A DNA stretch of 64,000 nt, taken from NCBI RefSeq assembly GCF_038397775.1, contig NZ_CP151650.1, positions 930,001 through 994,000 on the forward strand, in the 5' to 3' direction. Below the pieces are notes generated by a model. The model made no database searches and was not told the DNA's origin. It saw only the letters and a program-made list of their open reading frames with translations. This document shows, one piece after another, positions 26,600 to 35,024 of the stretch; position 1 is the stretch's first letter; every line of letters begins with the position of its first letter. The position numbers were made by a program, and so were the translations under genes. The DNA comes from Pseudomonas sp. RC10 (GTDB lineage: Bacteria > Pseudomonadota > Gammaproteobacteria > Pseudomonadales > Pseudomonadaceae).

Positions 26600-27762
26600 A
26601 GTTACTGATCAATACAGAATCGCTGGCACCGCCCATGACGGGCATCGGTATCTACACCCTAAACCTGCTGAAGCAATTCATCGCTTCGGGGGAGTTCGAA
26701 GCCATCAAGTGCTTCTCCGGGCATTACTTCAGCGAAGCAAAAACTTCGCTGGAGAAAGCTGAAACGGACGTCCCGCCTGACATGGTGAGTGGAAGCAAAA
26801 ACGGCCCTGTCATGGCTGCACTTCGCAACTCGATCCTGGCGTACCGCGCGCGCGAAGCCATGCGCAATACGTTGTTGCAGATGAGGTCCAGGCAGTTCAG
26901 CGATTTCGTCTACCACGAGCCCAACTTCATTTTGAAGCGCCATAAAGGGCCGGCCATTTCGACGATCCACGATCTGTCCTTTATCAGTTATCCCCAACAC
27001 CATCCCTCCAAGCGTGTTGCCTGGTTGAATGCCAAAATGCCGGACACGCTGGCGCGAGCGGACATGATCATCACCGACTCTGAGCAGGTCCGCAGAGAGT
27101 TGATTGAGCGCTATCAGCTGCAGGAACAAAAGGTCCGGGCGATTCATTTGGGGGCTGCCGATCACTACGCCCCGCAGACCGCTGCCCAGACTCACGAGGT
27201 GCTAAGCCGCTATTCGCTGGTCCATGGTCAATACCTTCTCTTTGTGGGCACGCTGGAGCCCCGCAAAGGAGTGGACGTCTTAATGAAGGGGTGGGCCAAC
27301 CTGCCTTCGCACTTGAAAAAGGCCTTTCCGCTTGTGTTGGCAGGTGCGCCGGGTTGGGGTAATAAAAGCTTGCAAGCCCAGATCGACGCGCTGCGCAACG
27401 AGGGCTTGCGGCATCTGAGCTTCGTCCCGGCCAGCGATTTGCCGTCCTTGTACGCCGGCGCCGGCACGTTTGTGTACCCCTCCTATTACGAAGGGTTTGG
27501 GCTGCCAGTACTGGAGGCGATGAAATCGGGTGTTCCGGTCATTTGTACTGGCGACACATCCATGTCGGAGATCACCGGTGAGCACGCTTTGCACATTCGG
27601 GCAGGTGATGTGGACCAACTGATCGACCACATGCAGTCCTTGCTTGAAGACGACATCCTCAGAGCCTCGATGTCAGTGGCCGGCATCACCCGTGCGCAGA
27701 CGTTTTCCTGGGAAAAATGTGCGCGGCAGACGATGGGCGTATATCGCCTGTTTGGCGTTTGA
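26596..27762 (+). CDS. GT4-family glycosyltransferase, WbpY-like
   Basis: The 388-residue GT-B protein starts MKLLINTESLAPPMTGIGIY, a pattern typical of rhamnosyl/mannosyl transferases of O-antigen clusters. The donor-binding domain shows FVGTLEPRKGVDVLM and PSYYEGFGLPVLEAMKSG, with the E-x7-E motif (residues around 300). It likely adds D-rhamnose to the growing chain on the cytoplasmic side. It is translationally coupled to rmd. P. aeruginosa has WbpX, WbpY and WbpZ for this job; this gene is closest to WbpY by length and start, but the assignment is tentative. Confidence 0.75.
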   Translation: MKLLINTESLAPPMTGIGIYTLNLLKQFIASGEFEAIKCFSGHYFSEAKTSLEKAETDVPPDMVSGSKNGPVMAALRNSILAYRAREAMRNTLLQMRSRQFSDFVYHEPNFILKRHKGPAISTIHDLSFISYPQHHPSKRVAWLNAKMPDTLARADMIITDSEQVRRELIERYQLQEQKVRAIHLGAADHYAPQTAAQTHEVLSRYSLVHGQYLLFVGTLEPRKGVDVLMKGWANLPSHLKKAFPLVLAGAPGWGNKSLQAQIDALRNEGLRHLSFVPASDLPSLYAGAGTFVYPSYYEGFGLPVLEAMKSGVPVICTGDTSMSEITGEHALHIRAGDVDQLIDHMQSLLEDDILRASMSVAGITRAQTFSWEKCARQTMGVYRLFGV

Positions 27763-27779
27763 ATAGCCGCGTTTTGGGT

Positions 27780-27807
27780 GTGCCGGTGATCTTGGAGTGA
27801 CCGGCAC
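27780..27807. terminator. Hairpin between convergent glycosyltransferase genes
   Basis: GTGCCGGT (27780-27787) and ACCGGCAC (27800-27807) form a perfect 8-bp stem with a 12-nt loop, 18 bp after one stop codon and 7 bp from the other. The position between converging genes suggests a shared terminator, although no long T-tract is present. Confidence 0.5.
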
Positions 27808-27813
27808 GCGCCG

Positions 27814-28773
27814 TCAGTTGATATCGCTGGGGCCGGGGTGTTTCATTTTCAGCAGCTCTAGCTCGAATCGGCGACGGTCCTGTTGCGTAATGGAGTCCAG
27901 GATCAACCCGATGGACGCCAATACTACGGCGACTAGTTCAAGCCCGGTAGCCAATATGGCCAACGGAACGTGGTGGATGTACTGCTCTCTGATCCAGTCG
28001 GCTGCGACCGGAAGGGCTGTCAGCAAACCCAGCAGCGCAACCAGCAGGGCCGCGCCGCCAAAAAACCAGAGGGGTCGGTAATAACGCAGGATGTTCCAGA
28101 TCGTACTGAGCACGCGTATGCCGTCTTTCACCGTGTTGAGCTTGGAAAAGCTGCCGGTGGGACGGTCCCGATAGTCGCAAGGCACCTCGACGATACGCAA
28201 ACGCTTGTCCAGCGCGTGCAGCGTCATGTCGGTCTCAATCTCAAAGCCTTCGACAAGGATCGGGTAGCTTTTGACGAAGCGACGATTGAACACTCGGTAC
28301 CCGCTCATGATATCGGCCAGATTCGCTCCAAATAAGCCATTCACCAGGTTGCGCACCAGGCGATTGCCGAAGCCGTGCAGCGGGCGTTTGTTTTCTTCTG
28401 CGTATTTCCCGTGGCTGTGGCGGTCACCCACCACCATGTCAGCTTCGCCGCTGACCACAGGCTTGAGCAGCGCATGAATGTCGGATGCCGGGTAGGTCAG
28501 GTCTGCGTCCGCGAGCACGTAGATATCGGCATCGATATCCAACAGCGCCCGACGTACTGCATTGCCTTTGCCGGGGCGCGATTCGTTGATCACGCCACCC
28601 TTGCAGCCAAGCCGTTGCAGCGTTTCTTCCGCGCGTTGCTGCGTGGCGTCGCTGGAGCGGTTATTCACCACCCAGATAGCGGCGGACGGCAACGCGTTGT
28701 GAAAGTCCTCTAGGGTGGCGCCGACCGTCAATTCTTCGTTATAAGCCGGCAGGATGATTGCGGTCACACTCAT
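27814..28773 (-). CDS. GT2-family polyprenyl-phosphate glycosyltransferase (GtrB/DPM1-like)
   Basis: The 319-residue protein has a cytoplasmic GT-A domain with ILPAYNEE (residues 7-14), the metal-binding LADADLTYP around residue 90, and two C-terminal membrane helices (around 232-255 and 270-292). This is the architecture of GtrB proteins, which load a sugar onto undecaprenyl phosphate for later transfer in the periplasm. It is the last gene of the long - strand operon and overlaps the GT-C gene by 4 nt. Together with the GtrA-like flippase and the GT-C enzyme upstream it forms a three-component decoration cassette. The sugar is unknown. Confidence 0.85.
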   Translation of the reverse strand: MSVTAIILPAYNEELTVGATLEDFHNALPSAAIWVVNNRSSDATQQRAEETLQRLGCKGGVINESRPGKGNAVRRALLDIDADIYVLADADLTYPASDIHALLKPVVSGEADMVVGDRHSHGKYAEENKRPLHGFGNRLVRNLVNGLFGANLADIMSGYRVFNRRFVKSYPILVEGFEIETDMTLHALDKRLRIVEVPCDYRDRPTGSFSKLNTVKDGIRVLSTIWNILRYYRPLWFFGGAALLVALLGLLTALPVAADWIREQYIHHVPLAILATGLELVAVVLASIGLILDSITQQDRRRFELELLKMKHPGPSDIN

Positions 28774-30782
28774 TGTGGTTCCTTGATTATTTGTATCCGG
28801 GTGAACCCCAGGCCGAGATATCTCGGGTCGACACCAGGCTCTGGTCGTTTAAAAATCACTGGCGCCGGGAATCGCATGGTCAGCGAGTTGGCGCATTCTT
28901 GCGTGTTGGTGAAGTACAGGGACGTATTACTGAATGAGTCGTCGAAGATCGCGGTCTGTTGCTCGCCTCCCAGCACAAACTGGACGGGGTGCCCGATGTT
29001 TTCTCCGAAGGCGCGGGCGGTGATCGAAACTCTCAGGCGGCCTTGAGGCAAACAGGCCTGGAACCCCAGAACGGAAACCCGTCCGTCGCTCCAACGGCCC
29101 CACGATTCTTGATAACTGAATCCCTCCTCCCAAAGCACGCCGTTCTTCTGCGCGATATCGGCAGTACCAAAAGCTGCGTTGATGATCTCCCCGTGGTCCG
29201 CAAGCGTGGTGTGTCCGCCGGGCACCAATTCGCAGGATGAATATTGAGAGACCACGGTTGTCAGGTAGGTGCAATTGAACGAATGCGTTTCGCTGGTAAT
29301 GGCGAATCGCGCCAGACTGCGCCAGATGCCGGGCAGGTCTTTATCTTCCGCCAAGACGCGCAGGGGCAGAGGGGACGGTTCACGAAGCTTCTGAGCAATC
29401 AGCCGCTCACTCTGTCTGGAAAAATTAAGCCCGTAGAACACGCTGTCGGCGTTCAAATAAGGTAATACATAGCCGATTGGCGCACCCATCACCAAATAGC
29501 GCGCGGGCGTTGTTCTCAGTTGTTCCGGTATCGCGATGGAAAAAGGGTTGCGGGAGCCGTTCTCGGCCTTTGCATGGCCCCAATCGGGCACTTTCAGCAA
29601 CACCGCGCTCACCACTACTAACGACGCCAATGCGGCAACTCGCAGGGATTCACGGGCGAATATTCTTGCAATCAGCACCCAGGCGAACACCCCTAATACA
29701 AGCTCTACGGGAATGAGGTAGCGCTGATAGGCGAACAACCGCGCCCACAGGATGAAGCTCACGCCCACGAAAATCAGCAACGCACTGCTTGATCTACCGT
29801 GTTTCGTAGCGGGCCTTCGCAGGATTGCGAACGGCAACAGCACACTGATCAACAGGATGCGGGCATCGGCGAAGCGAACTTCCGAGGTTTTCACGGTGCC
29901 CACGGCGGACTGATACAGGTAATCCCAGAACTCGCTGAATTCGAAGAACTTCCAGCGCATGTCCCTGTAGTCCTTCAAGTCATAGAAAGGCGACTTGAAG
30001 ATTGTGTTGTACAGCGGAAACAATGGGCTTTGCCATTCCAGCCACAAGTAGCCGTACCACCAGGCAGTCAGCAACGCACCGAAAACACCCCCAATAATGA
30101 ACACCAGCGCCATGCGCAGCGATGCTCGGATATCGCCACGATGGAGCAAGGGCAGGGTGCACGCGGCGGCCACGGCAAACGGTGCGTTGGTGAGCTTAAG
30201 CCCGGTGGCGAAGCCCAATAAGACGCCAGCCATGAACAGGCTTCTGGACTGGATCAGCGGGGCGTCGAAGCAACGGACCAGCAGGTACACCCCCCACAGG
30301 AGCACAGGGGCGATCCAGGAAGAGAAAAACGAGGTGCCCAGTTCGCTCCACCACAGCGGGGAAAGCAGGCACAGTACCACCGCCAGCACCTGGGACAGGG
30401 ACGGTTTTACATACCCCAGGCTGCGACCGACCTCTTTGGCGATCAGCGCGATGGCAGGCAGGCTGGCCAACTGAACCAGCAGCGTGCTCCAGGCGCTAAA
30501 AGGGAATGGTAGGTAGCGCAACGACAGGTACGCGAACACGTTGGTGGCGGGGTGCAGAAACGACTGCATGCCGGATGCGGCGATGTCGTGAGCGTACCGC
30601 CCGGTCAGCAACGCATAGCCGGTGTAGTAGTGGTAATTGAGCAGGTCCCAGTTCAGGTCCTGGCCGCGAAGGTACACAAAAACCGTTGCCAGCGCGGCGG
30701 CCACCACCATGACCACGGCGGTCAACCGCCCCATGGGCTGCTGATACCAAGGTGTGCTGTGTGTTTGATCCATCCCTTTCAA
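28770..30782 (-). CDS. GT-C-type membrane glycosyltransferase with C-terminal soluble domain
   Basis: The 670-residue protein has about ten membrane helices in residues 18-410 and a first loop DLNWDLLNYHYYTGYALLTG, whose acidic residues fit the catalytic loop of GT-C enzymes. The C-terminal 250 residues (from about 420) are soluble and probably periplasmic, with a likely beta-sandwich part near the end. Such enzymes transfer a sugar from a polyprenyl-phosphate donor to an O-antigen or glycolipid in the periplasm. It lies between gtrA-like and gtrB-like genes with no spacing, so it should be the serotype-determining transferase of a Gtr cassette. I do not recognise the exact family. Confidence 0.75.
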   Translation of the reverse strand: MKGMDQTHSTPWYQQPMGRLTAVVMVVAAALATVFVYLRGQDLNWDLLNYHYYTGYALLTGRYAHDIAASGMQSFLHPATNVFAYLSLRYLPFPFSAWSTLLVQLASLPAIALIAKEVGRSLGYVKPSLSQVLAVVLCLLSPLWWSELGTSFFSSWIAPVLLWGVYLLVRCFDAPLIQSRSLFMAGVLLGFATGLKLTNAPFAVAAACTLPLLHRGDIRASLRMALVFIIGGVFGALLTAWWYGYLWLEWQSPLFPLYNTIFKSPFYDLKDYRDMRWKFFEFSEFWDYLYQSAVGTVKTSEVRFADARILLISVLLPFAILRRPATKHGRSSSALLIFVGVSFILWARLFAYQRYLIPVELVLGVFAWVLIARIFARESLRVAALASLVVVSAVLLKVPDWGHAKAENGSRNPFSIAIPEQLRTTPARYLVMGAPIGYVLPYLNADSVFYGLNFSRQSERLIAQKLREPSPLPLRVLAEDKDLPGIWRSLARFAITSETHSFNCTYLTTVVSQYSSCELVPGGHTTLADHGEIINAAFGTADIAQKNGVLWEEGFSYQESWGRWSDGRVSVLGFQACLPQGRLRVSITARAFGENIGHPVQFVLGGEQQTAIFDDSFSNTSLYFTNTQECANSLTMRFPAPVIFKRPEPGVDPRYLGLGFTRIQIIKEPQ

Positions 30783-31175
30783 TCAAGGTTCTCCTTTACT
30801 GCTGAATACGATAAATCGGGCATAGATGAAGCCGCACACTAGACTGACCGCCGAAAACACGACCAGTGTAACGATAGGTGGAAGTGCCCAGTGCTCGGCC
30901 AGAAAGCCGAAGGTGGCCGCCAGAGCACCCATGAATACGACGTACAACACATAGCGCGCGGCAGTGGCGTCAGCGCTGAAGGTGAATCGGGCGTTCGCGA
31001 AGAAACTGAACGTGACGGCAACCCCGAAGCCCAGGACGTTGGCCAGCGCCTGGCTTGCGCCCATCAGGTAAAACGCCAGCGCGAATACGCCCCAATGAAT
31101 GAGGGTATTGACGACCCCCACACTGACGTAGCGAAAAAAAGTCGTTCCCACTCCCATTACTCCAAATGCACGCAT
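30783..31175 (-). CDS. GtrA-family flippase-like membrane protein
   Basis: The 130-residue protein has four membrane helices and the conserved start RYVSVGVVNTLIHWGVFALAF followed by FGVAVTFSFFANARFTF, the GtrA/DPMS3 signature. GtrA proteins are thought to flip polyprenyl-phosphate-linked sugars to the periplasm. Its stop directly abuts the start of the GT-C gene. It is preceded by the WbdD-like gene with a 31-bp gap, the largest in this operon. Confidence 0.88.
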   Translation of the reverse strand: MRAFGVMGVGTTFFRYVSVGVVNTLIHWGVFALAFYLMGASQALANVLGFGVAVTFSFFANARFTFSADATAARYVLYVVFMGALAATFGFLAEHWALPPIVTLVVFSAVSLVCGFIYARFIVFSSKGEP

Positions 31176-31206
31176 CGAGTCGGCGTGTGACCGCCCCGTC
31201 GACTCT

Positions 31207-32910
31207 TTATTTTCTGATCAGGCGAGCCAGCTTGCGGCTGGCCCAGCGCAACGGCTTGGTTAGTTTCCACGACGAACTCAGGTACAGCGCAGCCAATTCA
31301 TCCTGTTTCTGCTGAAGGCGCATTTCCAATTGCTGAAGACGCCCATCGAGTACCGAAATCTGCTCACTGTGTTGATACAGCACGGGCAGTTGTTCGTTGA
31401 TGAGCACCGACCATTCTTCCAGGCGGCGAATCTTGTCCTCTGCCTGCAACTGATAGACCCGGCCGTTAGTGATGCCTTCTTCCAGATAAGCCATGTGCAG
31501 CTTTTGCGCCTGGATGACCTGTTCCATCGACGTGGCCCAGACATCGGCGGGGTAGACGTCTGTCGAGGGCGCCTCATGTGCAGGCCCTTGCAACAGTGCA
31601 TCGAGCAATCCTTTGAACGTCCACTGCGCCAGCGGGGTGTTCCAGAAACTCACTGCCCAACTGCGCAGAGGCTCGTCCAGTGCATAGGGGCTGATGGATA
31701 CAGCGCGTAGTGACGACGGGTCATCGACGCGACGGTTCGACAGCTCATGCACGAGGATCAAAAAGGCCAGGAAAATATCGTCCGGCCAGACGCAGTCGCG
31801 CGCCTGCGGTGCGATGCTGCCGAAATCGATCAGTTGTGTCTTGCCGTTGTCGAGCCGCATAAGGTTCCAGGTTCGAACGTCCTGATGATACAAACCGGCG
31901 GCTTCGAGGGCCGCCAACTGCTGCAGCACCTCGGTCAGCACGTTCACGGTGTCGAACGGCTCGTTCTGCTGTATCGCGTCAAGCAGCAACTGCCCGTCCA
32001 AGCGCTCCATGACCAGCATTCCCTCGTTAACCCCTAGGCTGTGTGACAGCAGAGCAGGCGCCTGGAAACCACTGGGCGGATGGCTCAAAAAGGCCAGCTC
32101 GCGCTCGTACTCGGCACGGTTGACCTCGCCACGCTCGCCGTCGAAGCGAATCACTTTGGCAAAAGCCCCGGCCGCCCAGTAGTAGCGGCGGCTGCCCTGA
32201 TGCGTGCCGTTGGCCAGATTGTGCGGTTCGGTCGACCAGCGTTCGATGCGCTCAGCCACTGGGCCGGAAACCCAGTATTCATTACTGGCAACCAGCAACG
32301 GGCGTGCGATGCCGGACAAGTGCGTGCCAAACAAGCCAAGCTCGTGAATAAACCCGTAGCCCTGCAACAGCTCAAGGTAATGCGCCGGTTGTGACGGCCC
32401 CCAGTACAGCGGCTCTTCGCGCAGCGCCAGTTCGAACACGGCCGCCTTGCTCACCTGCGCGACATGGCGCAGCCAGTCTTGAACCTGTGGCACGCCGTGT
32501 TCGTGCACCACGTGATGCAACACGCTCAGCCCAAGAATGAGGTCATATTGTTCAGGTTGCAGCGCGGCGACAGTTTCTTCCAGCCGACCCACCGAGAAGG
32601 TCGCTTTCAGTGCCGGGTTTTCATGGGCAAGGGCCTGGCAGACAAAGATATTTTTGTCGAGAAAGTCCACCCCGTGCACCTCCGCGCCGCGTGCCGCCAG
32701 GCTCAGACTGAAAAAACCCTGTGCGCAACCCATGTCCAGCACGCGCAAAGGCCGGCCTAATTGCGCAGCGAGTGCATCGTAGACTTCAGCGATGTGGTCG
32801 AGGCGATCAGTACAGGCGCGCGACGTTTCCTGAGCGATGTCTGGGTGACCAAAAATGGCCTGATAGATCTCAGGCAGGTCCGATACCAATTCAGCGAGCG
32901 ATTGACTCAT
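31207..32910 (-). CDS. WbdD-like O-antigen chain terminator: methyltransferase + kinase + coiled coil
   Basis: The 567-residue fusion has three parts. Residues 1-200 are a SAM-dependent methyltransferase with VLDMGCAQGFFSL. Residues 225-440 are a protein-kinase-like domain with the catalytic loop YHQDVRTWNLM and LIDFGSI (DFG). Residues 470-540 are a coiled coil, followed by a basic amphipathic end (SSWKLTKPLRWASRKLARLIRK) that could dock on the membrane. This is the arrangement of E. coli O9a WbdD, which caps polymannose chains with methyl phosphate and sets their length through the coiled coil. Placed right after wzt, it fits chain capping of the D-rhamnan before export. The coiled coil looks short. 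The exact cap chemistry is inferred. Confidence 0.8.
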   Translation of the reverse strand: MSQSLAELVSDLPEIYQAIFGHPDIAQETSRACTDRLDHIAEVYDALAAQLGRPLRVLDMGCAQGFFSLSLAARGAEVHGVDFLDKNIFVCQALAHENPALKATFSVGRLEETVAALQPEQYDLILGLSVLHHVVHEHGVPQVQDWLRHVAQVSKAAVFELALREEPLYWGPSQPAHYLELLQGYGFIHELGLFGTHLSGIARPLLVASNEYWVSGPVAERIERWSTEPHNLANGTHQGSRRYYWAAGAFAKVIRFDGERGEVNRAEYERELAFLSHPPSGFQAPALLSHSLGVNEGMLVMERLDGQLLLDAIQQNEPFDTVNVLTEVLQQLAALEAAGLYHQDVRTWNLMRLDNGKTQLIDFGSIAPQARDCVWPDDIFLAFLILVHELSNRRVDDPSSLRAVSISPYALDEPLRSWAVSFWNTPLAQWTFKGLLDALLQGPAHEAPSTDVYPADVWATSMEQVIQAQKLHMAYLEEGITNGRVYQLQAEDKIRRLEEWSVLINEQLPVLYQHSEQISVLDGRLQQLEMRLQQKQDELAALYLSSSWKLTKPLRWASRKLARLIRK

Positions 32911-32925
32911 GACTAATCCTTACAG

Positions 32926-34230
32926 TTATTGTCCTGCGACCTCGAAACTCGAATCCAGGTCGGCGATGCCCCAAAAGGGCCTCTCGCAGCCGACCTTCAA
33001 CAGCACCGAGTCATAGCGACGGTCGAGCGGGACCAATTCGTCCCGGGGATCACCCGAGGACATTCCAAATGAAACCAAATAGTCGCCAGCGTTCAGTCGC
33101 AGTGGCATCGAGAAGCGGAAGACCTTTACTTCACCGGCTTTGGCCGACAAACGTTGGCCGGCGCCCCCCGCCAGATACGAGTTGGTGCCGTACAGGAACA
33201 GCCCCTCGATACTCTTGATCAGAAAACCCGCCACCACGCTGTCGTAGGCCTCATGAAACAGCACCTTCATATGGAAATCGGTCTGCACACCGCTGTCGAT
33301 TCGTGACGGGTACACCTGACCGGCTGCGGCGATGCGATAGTCCAGAATCTCAGCGCCCCCGTGCCCCCATCGATATTCTTCTGGCCGGTAGCCAGGGCGT
33401 TGAGCGTAGACGTCGTCGTGCTCGTCGCCCATGACGGCCGTTGGTGCTTCGTTGGCTGCTTCTTCCGGTTGCACTGTTGGCGCGGCAGCCGGTGTTTTTT
33501 TCTTGCCAAACAGTTCGTCCAGATAGCGGTTGGTGACATCGCGGGACGAGCCGTCCATCTCGATCCGGCCGCCCTTGATCAAAATCGCCCGGTCGCAGTG
33601 TTTCACTACGTCATCGGCGCTGTGGGACACCAGCAGCAGCGTCGTGCCTTCACGGGTAAAGCTTGCGACCCGCTGGTAGCACTTGGCCTGGAATCGCACA
33701 TCCCCGACCGACAACGCTTCGTCGACGATAAGCACGTCCGGGCGCGAGGCTGTCGCCACGGCAAACGCCAGGCGCACTTGCATCCCGCTCGAATACTTGC
33801 GCACCGGCTCATCCATGTACTCGCCGATCTCGGCGAAGGCTTCGATGTGCGGCATCAGCGCGTTGATTTCCGCCACGCTGTAGCCCAGCAACTGGCCGCC
33901 CATCACCGCGTTTTGCCGGCCCGTGAAGTCCGGGTGAAAACCCATCCCCAGTTCGAGCAAGGCCGCCACCCGGCCATTGATCCCCACACTGCCAGTGGTG
34001 GCGTGAGTGGTGCCGGTGATGATCTTGAGCAACGTGCTTTTGCCTGCACCGTTGACGCCCATGATGCCGACGGATTCGCCCGGTGCGATTTCGAAGTTGA
34101 GGTCCTGCAACACCCATTTGAGATGGTGGCGGGGCTTCTTGATCGGGCTCAGCCATTCCACCAGACGCGACCAGCGTGTGGGGTATTGTCGATAGGCCTT
34201 ACCCAGGCCTCGTACACTGATACTGCCCAT
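32926..34230 (-). CDS. wzt: O-antigen ABC exporter ATPase Wzt with C-terminal carbohydrate-binding domain
   Basis: The 434-residue protein has an ATPase domain in residues 1-245 with Walker A GVNGAGKSTLLK, signature YSSGMQVRLAFA and Walker B VLIVDEALSVGD. A linker rich in Ala, Pro and Glu follows (about 245-280), then a C-terminal Wzt-type binding domain of about 150 residues. In O9a-type systems this domain recognises the terminal cap of the polysaccharide and gates export. Its presence together with a WbdD-like gene predicts that export depends on the cap. It overlaps wzm by one base (TAATG). Confidence 0.92.
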   Translation of the reverse strand: MGSISVRGLGKAYRQYPTRWSRLVEWLSPIKKPRHHLKWVLQDLNFEIAPGESVGIMGVNGAGKSTLLKIITGTTHATTGSVGINGRVAALLELGMGFHPDFTGRQNAVMGGQLLGYSVAEINALMPHIEAFAEIGEYMDEPVRKYSSGMQVRLAFAVATASRPDVLIVDEALSVGDVRFQAKCYQRVASFTREGTTLLLVSHSADDVVKHCDRAILIKGGRIEMDGSSRDVTNRYLDELFGKKKTPAAAPTVQPEEAANEAPTAVMGDEHDDVYAQRPGYRPEEYRWGHGGAEILDYRIAAAGQVYPSRIDSGVQTDFHMKVLFHEAYDSVVAGFLIKSIEGLFLYGTNSYLAGGAGQRLSAKAGEVKVFRFSMPLRLNAGDYLVSFGMSSGDPRDELVPLDRRYDSVLLKVGCERPFWGIADLDSSFEVAGQ

Positions 34231-35024
34231 TACAATTCATCCATCAATTCGGCGTAGCGCTTTCTGAACAGCCGCAACGCCAGCAGGCAAAGCAGGACCC
34301 CGACCAGCAGCACCGGCCACAGGCCCGACCACTCTGGCCACTGACCGTGTACCAGCACCTGCTGATACGCGCCGATCAAAACGGCCATCGGGTTATAGGC
34401 CATCAAATGCTGAGCCATCGGCGGCAAAATGCTCAGTGGGTAAATGATTGGCGTCATCCAGAACCAGAACTGCAACACCACTGCGAACAACTGCCCGACA
34501 TCGCGGAAAAACACGTTCAACACGCCCAGCACCATGCCCAGCCCCAGCGCGAAAATCACTTGCACCGCCAGGATGGGGAAGATGGCCACGAACGACAGCC
34601 CCGGAAAGTTGCCGCTGATCAGCAGGAACACCACGAACAGACCGAGGATGATTGCGAAATTCAGCGTGGCGCTGAGCACCAGTGTGAATGGCAGGCAAAA
34701 CCGTGGGAAGCTCAGTTTCTTCAACAGGTTGGCGTTGTCGATGAAGATGTTCTGACCGCGTCCGACCACATCGCTGAAATACCCCCACATGATGATGCCC
34801 GCGCACAGGTAGATGCTGTAACCGAAGGTGCTCTCGACGCCCGGCAACTTGGCTTTCATGATCTGGGAAAAAATCACCGTATAGACGAAGATCATCGACA
34901 GCGGCTGGATCACGCTCCAGGCGGCGCCCAGCAGCGAGTTCAAGTACTTGGCCTGAAACTCTCGTTTGACGCTGCCCAATATGAAACTGCGGTAATGCCA
35001 CAGCGCACGTAGCGTGGCCTTCAT
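34230..35024 (-). CDS. wzm: O-antigen ABC exporter permease Wzm
   Basis: The 264-residue ABC-2-type permease has six membrane helices. The N-terminus LWHYRSFILGSVKREFQAKYLNSLLGAAWSV contains the interface helix followed by the first transmembrane region, and the PGL motif region reads GNFPGLSF. With Wzt it moves the lipid-linked D-rhamnan across the inner membrane. Its start overlaps the stop of the triple glycosyltransferase by 4 nt. Confidence 0.92.
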   Translation of the reverse strand: MKATLRALWHYRSFILGSVKREFQAKYLNSLLGAAWSVIQPLSMIFVYTVIFSQIMKAKLPGVESTFGYSIYLCAGIIMWGYFSDVVGRGQNIFIDNANLLKKLSFPRFCLPFTLVLSATLNFAIILGLFVVFLLISGNFPGLSFVAIFPILAVQVIFALGLGMVLGVLNVFFRDVGQLFAVVLQFWFWMTPIIYPLSILPPMAQHLMAYNPMAVLIGAYQQVLVHGQWPEWSGLWPVLLVGVLLCLLALRLFRKRYAELMDEL

